From Puniceicoccales bacterium (GTDB lineage Bacteria > Verrucomicrobiota > Verrucomicrobiia > Opitutales > UBA953), in assembly GCA_031284845.1 (NCBI GenBank), contig JAITXH010000200.1, forward strand, positions 1-14,905: 14,905 nt of DNA, written 5' to 3'. The notes under the pieces were generated by a model, which worked only from the letters and a program-made list of their open reading frames with translations, was not told the DNA's origin and did not search any database. This document shows positions 14,837 to 14,905 of the stretch, piece by piece (the stretch's first letter is position 1; the number at the start of each line of letters is the position of its first letter). A program made the translations under genes and the position numbers.

Positions 14837-14905
14837 AGGTGCCGCGCACCTCCGTGCACACATCCGCTTTGGCGCAAGCCCAAGACGCCACGTTATTTTT
14901 TACTA

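Noticed and set aside
1..14905. CRISPR array, tRNA genes, transposase genes or phage structural genes
   Set aside because: I saw no regularly spaced direct repeats, no tRNA-like cloverleaf, and no frames with transposase or phage structural motifs.

Overview
The window looks like chromosomal DNA of a Gram-negative bacterium from the PVC group, most likely Verrucomicrobiota (Opitutae-like). This is inferred from three things. There is a hydrazine-synthase-alpha-like c-type cytochrome of a kind common in Verrucomicrobiota and Planctomycetota. The coding DNA is moderately high in GC. Almost no gene has a recognisable Shine-Dalgarno sequence before its start. I see no tRNA, rRNA, CRISPR array, transposase or phage structural gene.

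Left part, plus strand (1-3906). A 5'-truncated gene encodes a TolB-like beta-propeller plus HZS-alpha-like cytochrome with two CxxCH haem sites. Its C-terminal tail differs in composition from the rest. It is followed by two overlapping (ATGA) paralogous genes for nucleotidyltransferases of the DNA polymerase beta superfamily, RlaP type (PF10127), a family linked to RNA repair.

Middle (3907-4233). This gene-free gap between convergent genes holds a nested, hairpin-rich inverted repeat with ~30-base arms around two internal stem-loops. It looks like a dispersed REP/MITE-like element.

Right part, minus strand (14804 down to 4234). In transcription order the genes are: a double-domain M16 metallopeptidase, ferrochelatase hemH, a TerC/Alx-family membrane protein, an MsbA-like ABC exporter, miaA, leuA (2-isopropylmalate synthase, type 2) and a PfkB sugar kinase resembling 2-keto-3-deoxygluconate kinase. 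The first five are separated by 17-55 bases and could be one transcript. leuA is set apart by a 224-base leader that I read as a classical leucine attenuator: a promoter-like element, an 18-residue leader peptide with six leucines, and a GC hairpin followed by four T residues just before leuA. A terminator-like hairpin lies between leuA and the kinase.

The most notable items are the leuA attenuator, the tandem RlaP nucleotidyltransferases, the nested palindromic element, the extra cysteines in ferrochelatase, and the general lack of Shine-Dalgarno sites.
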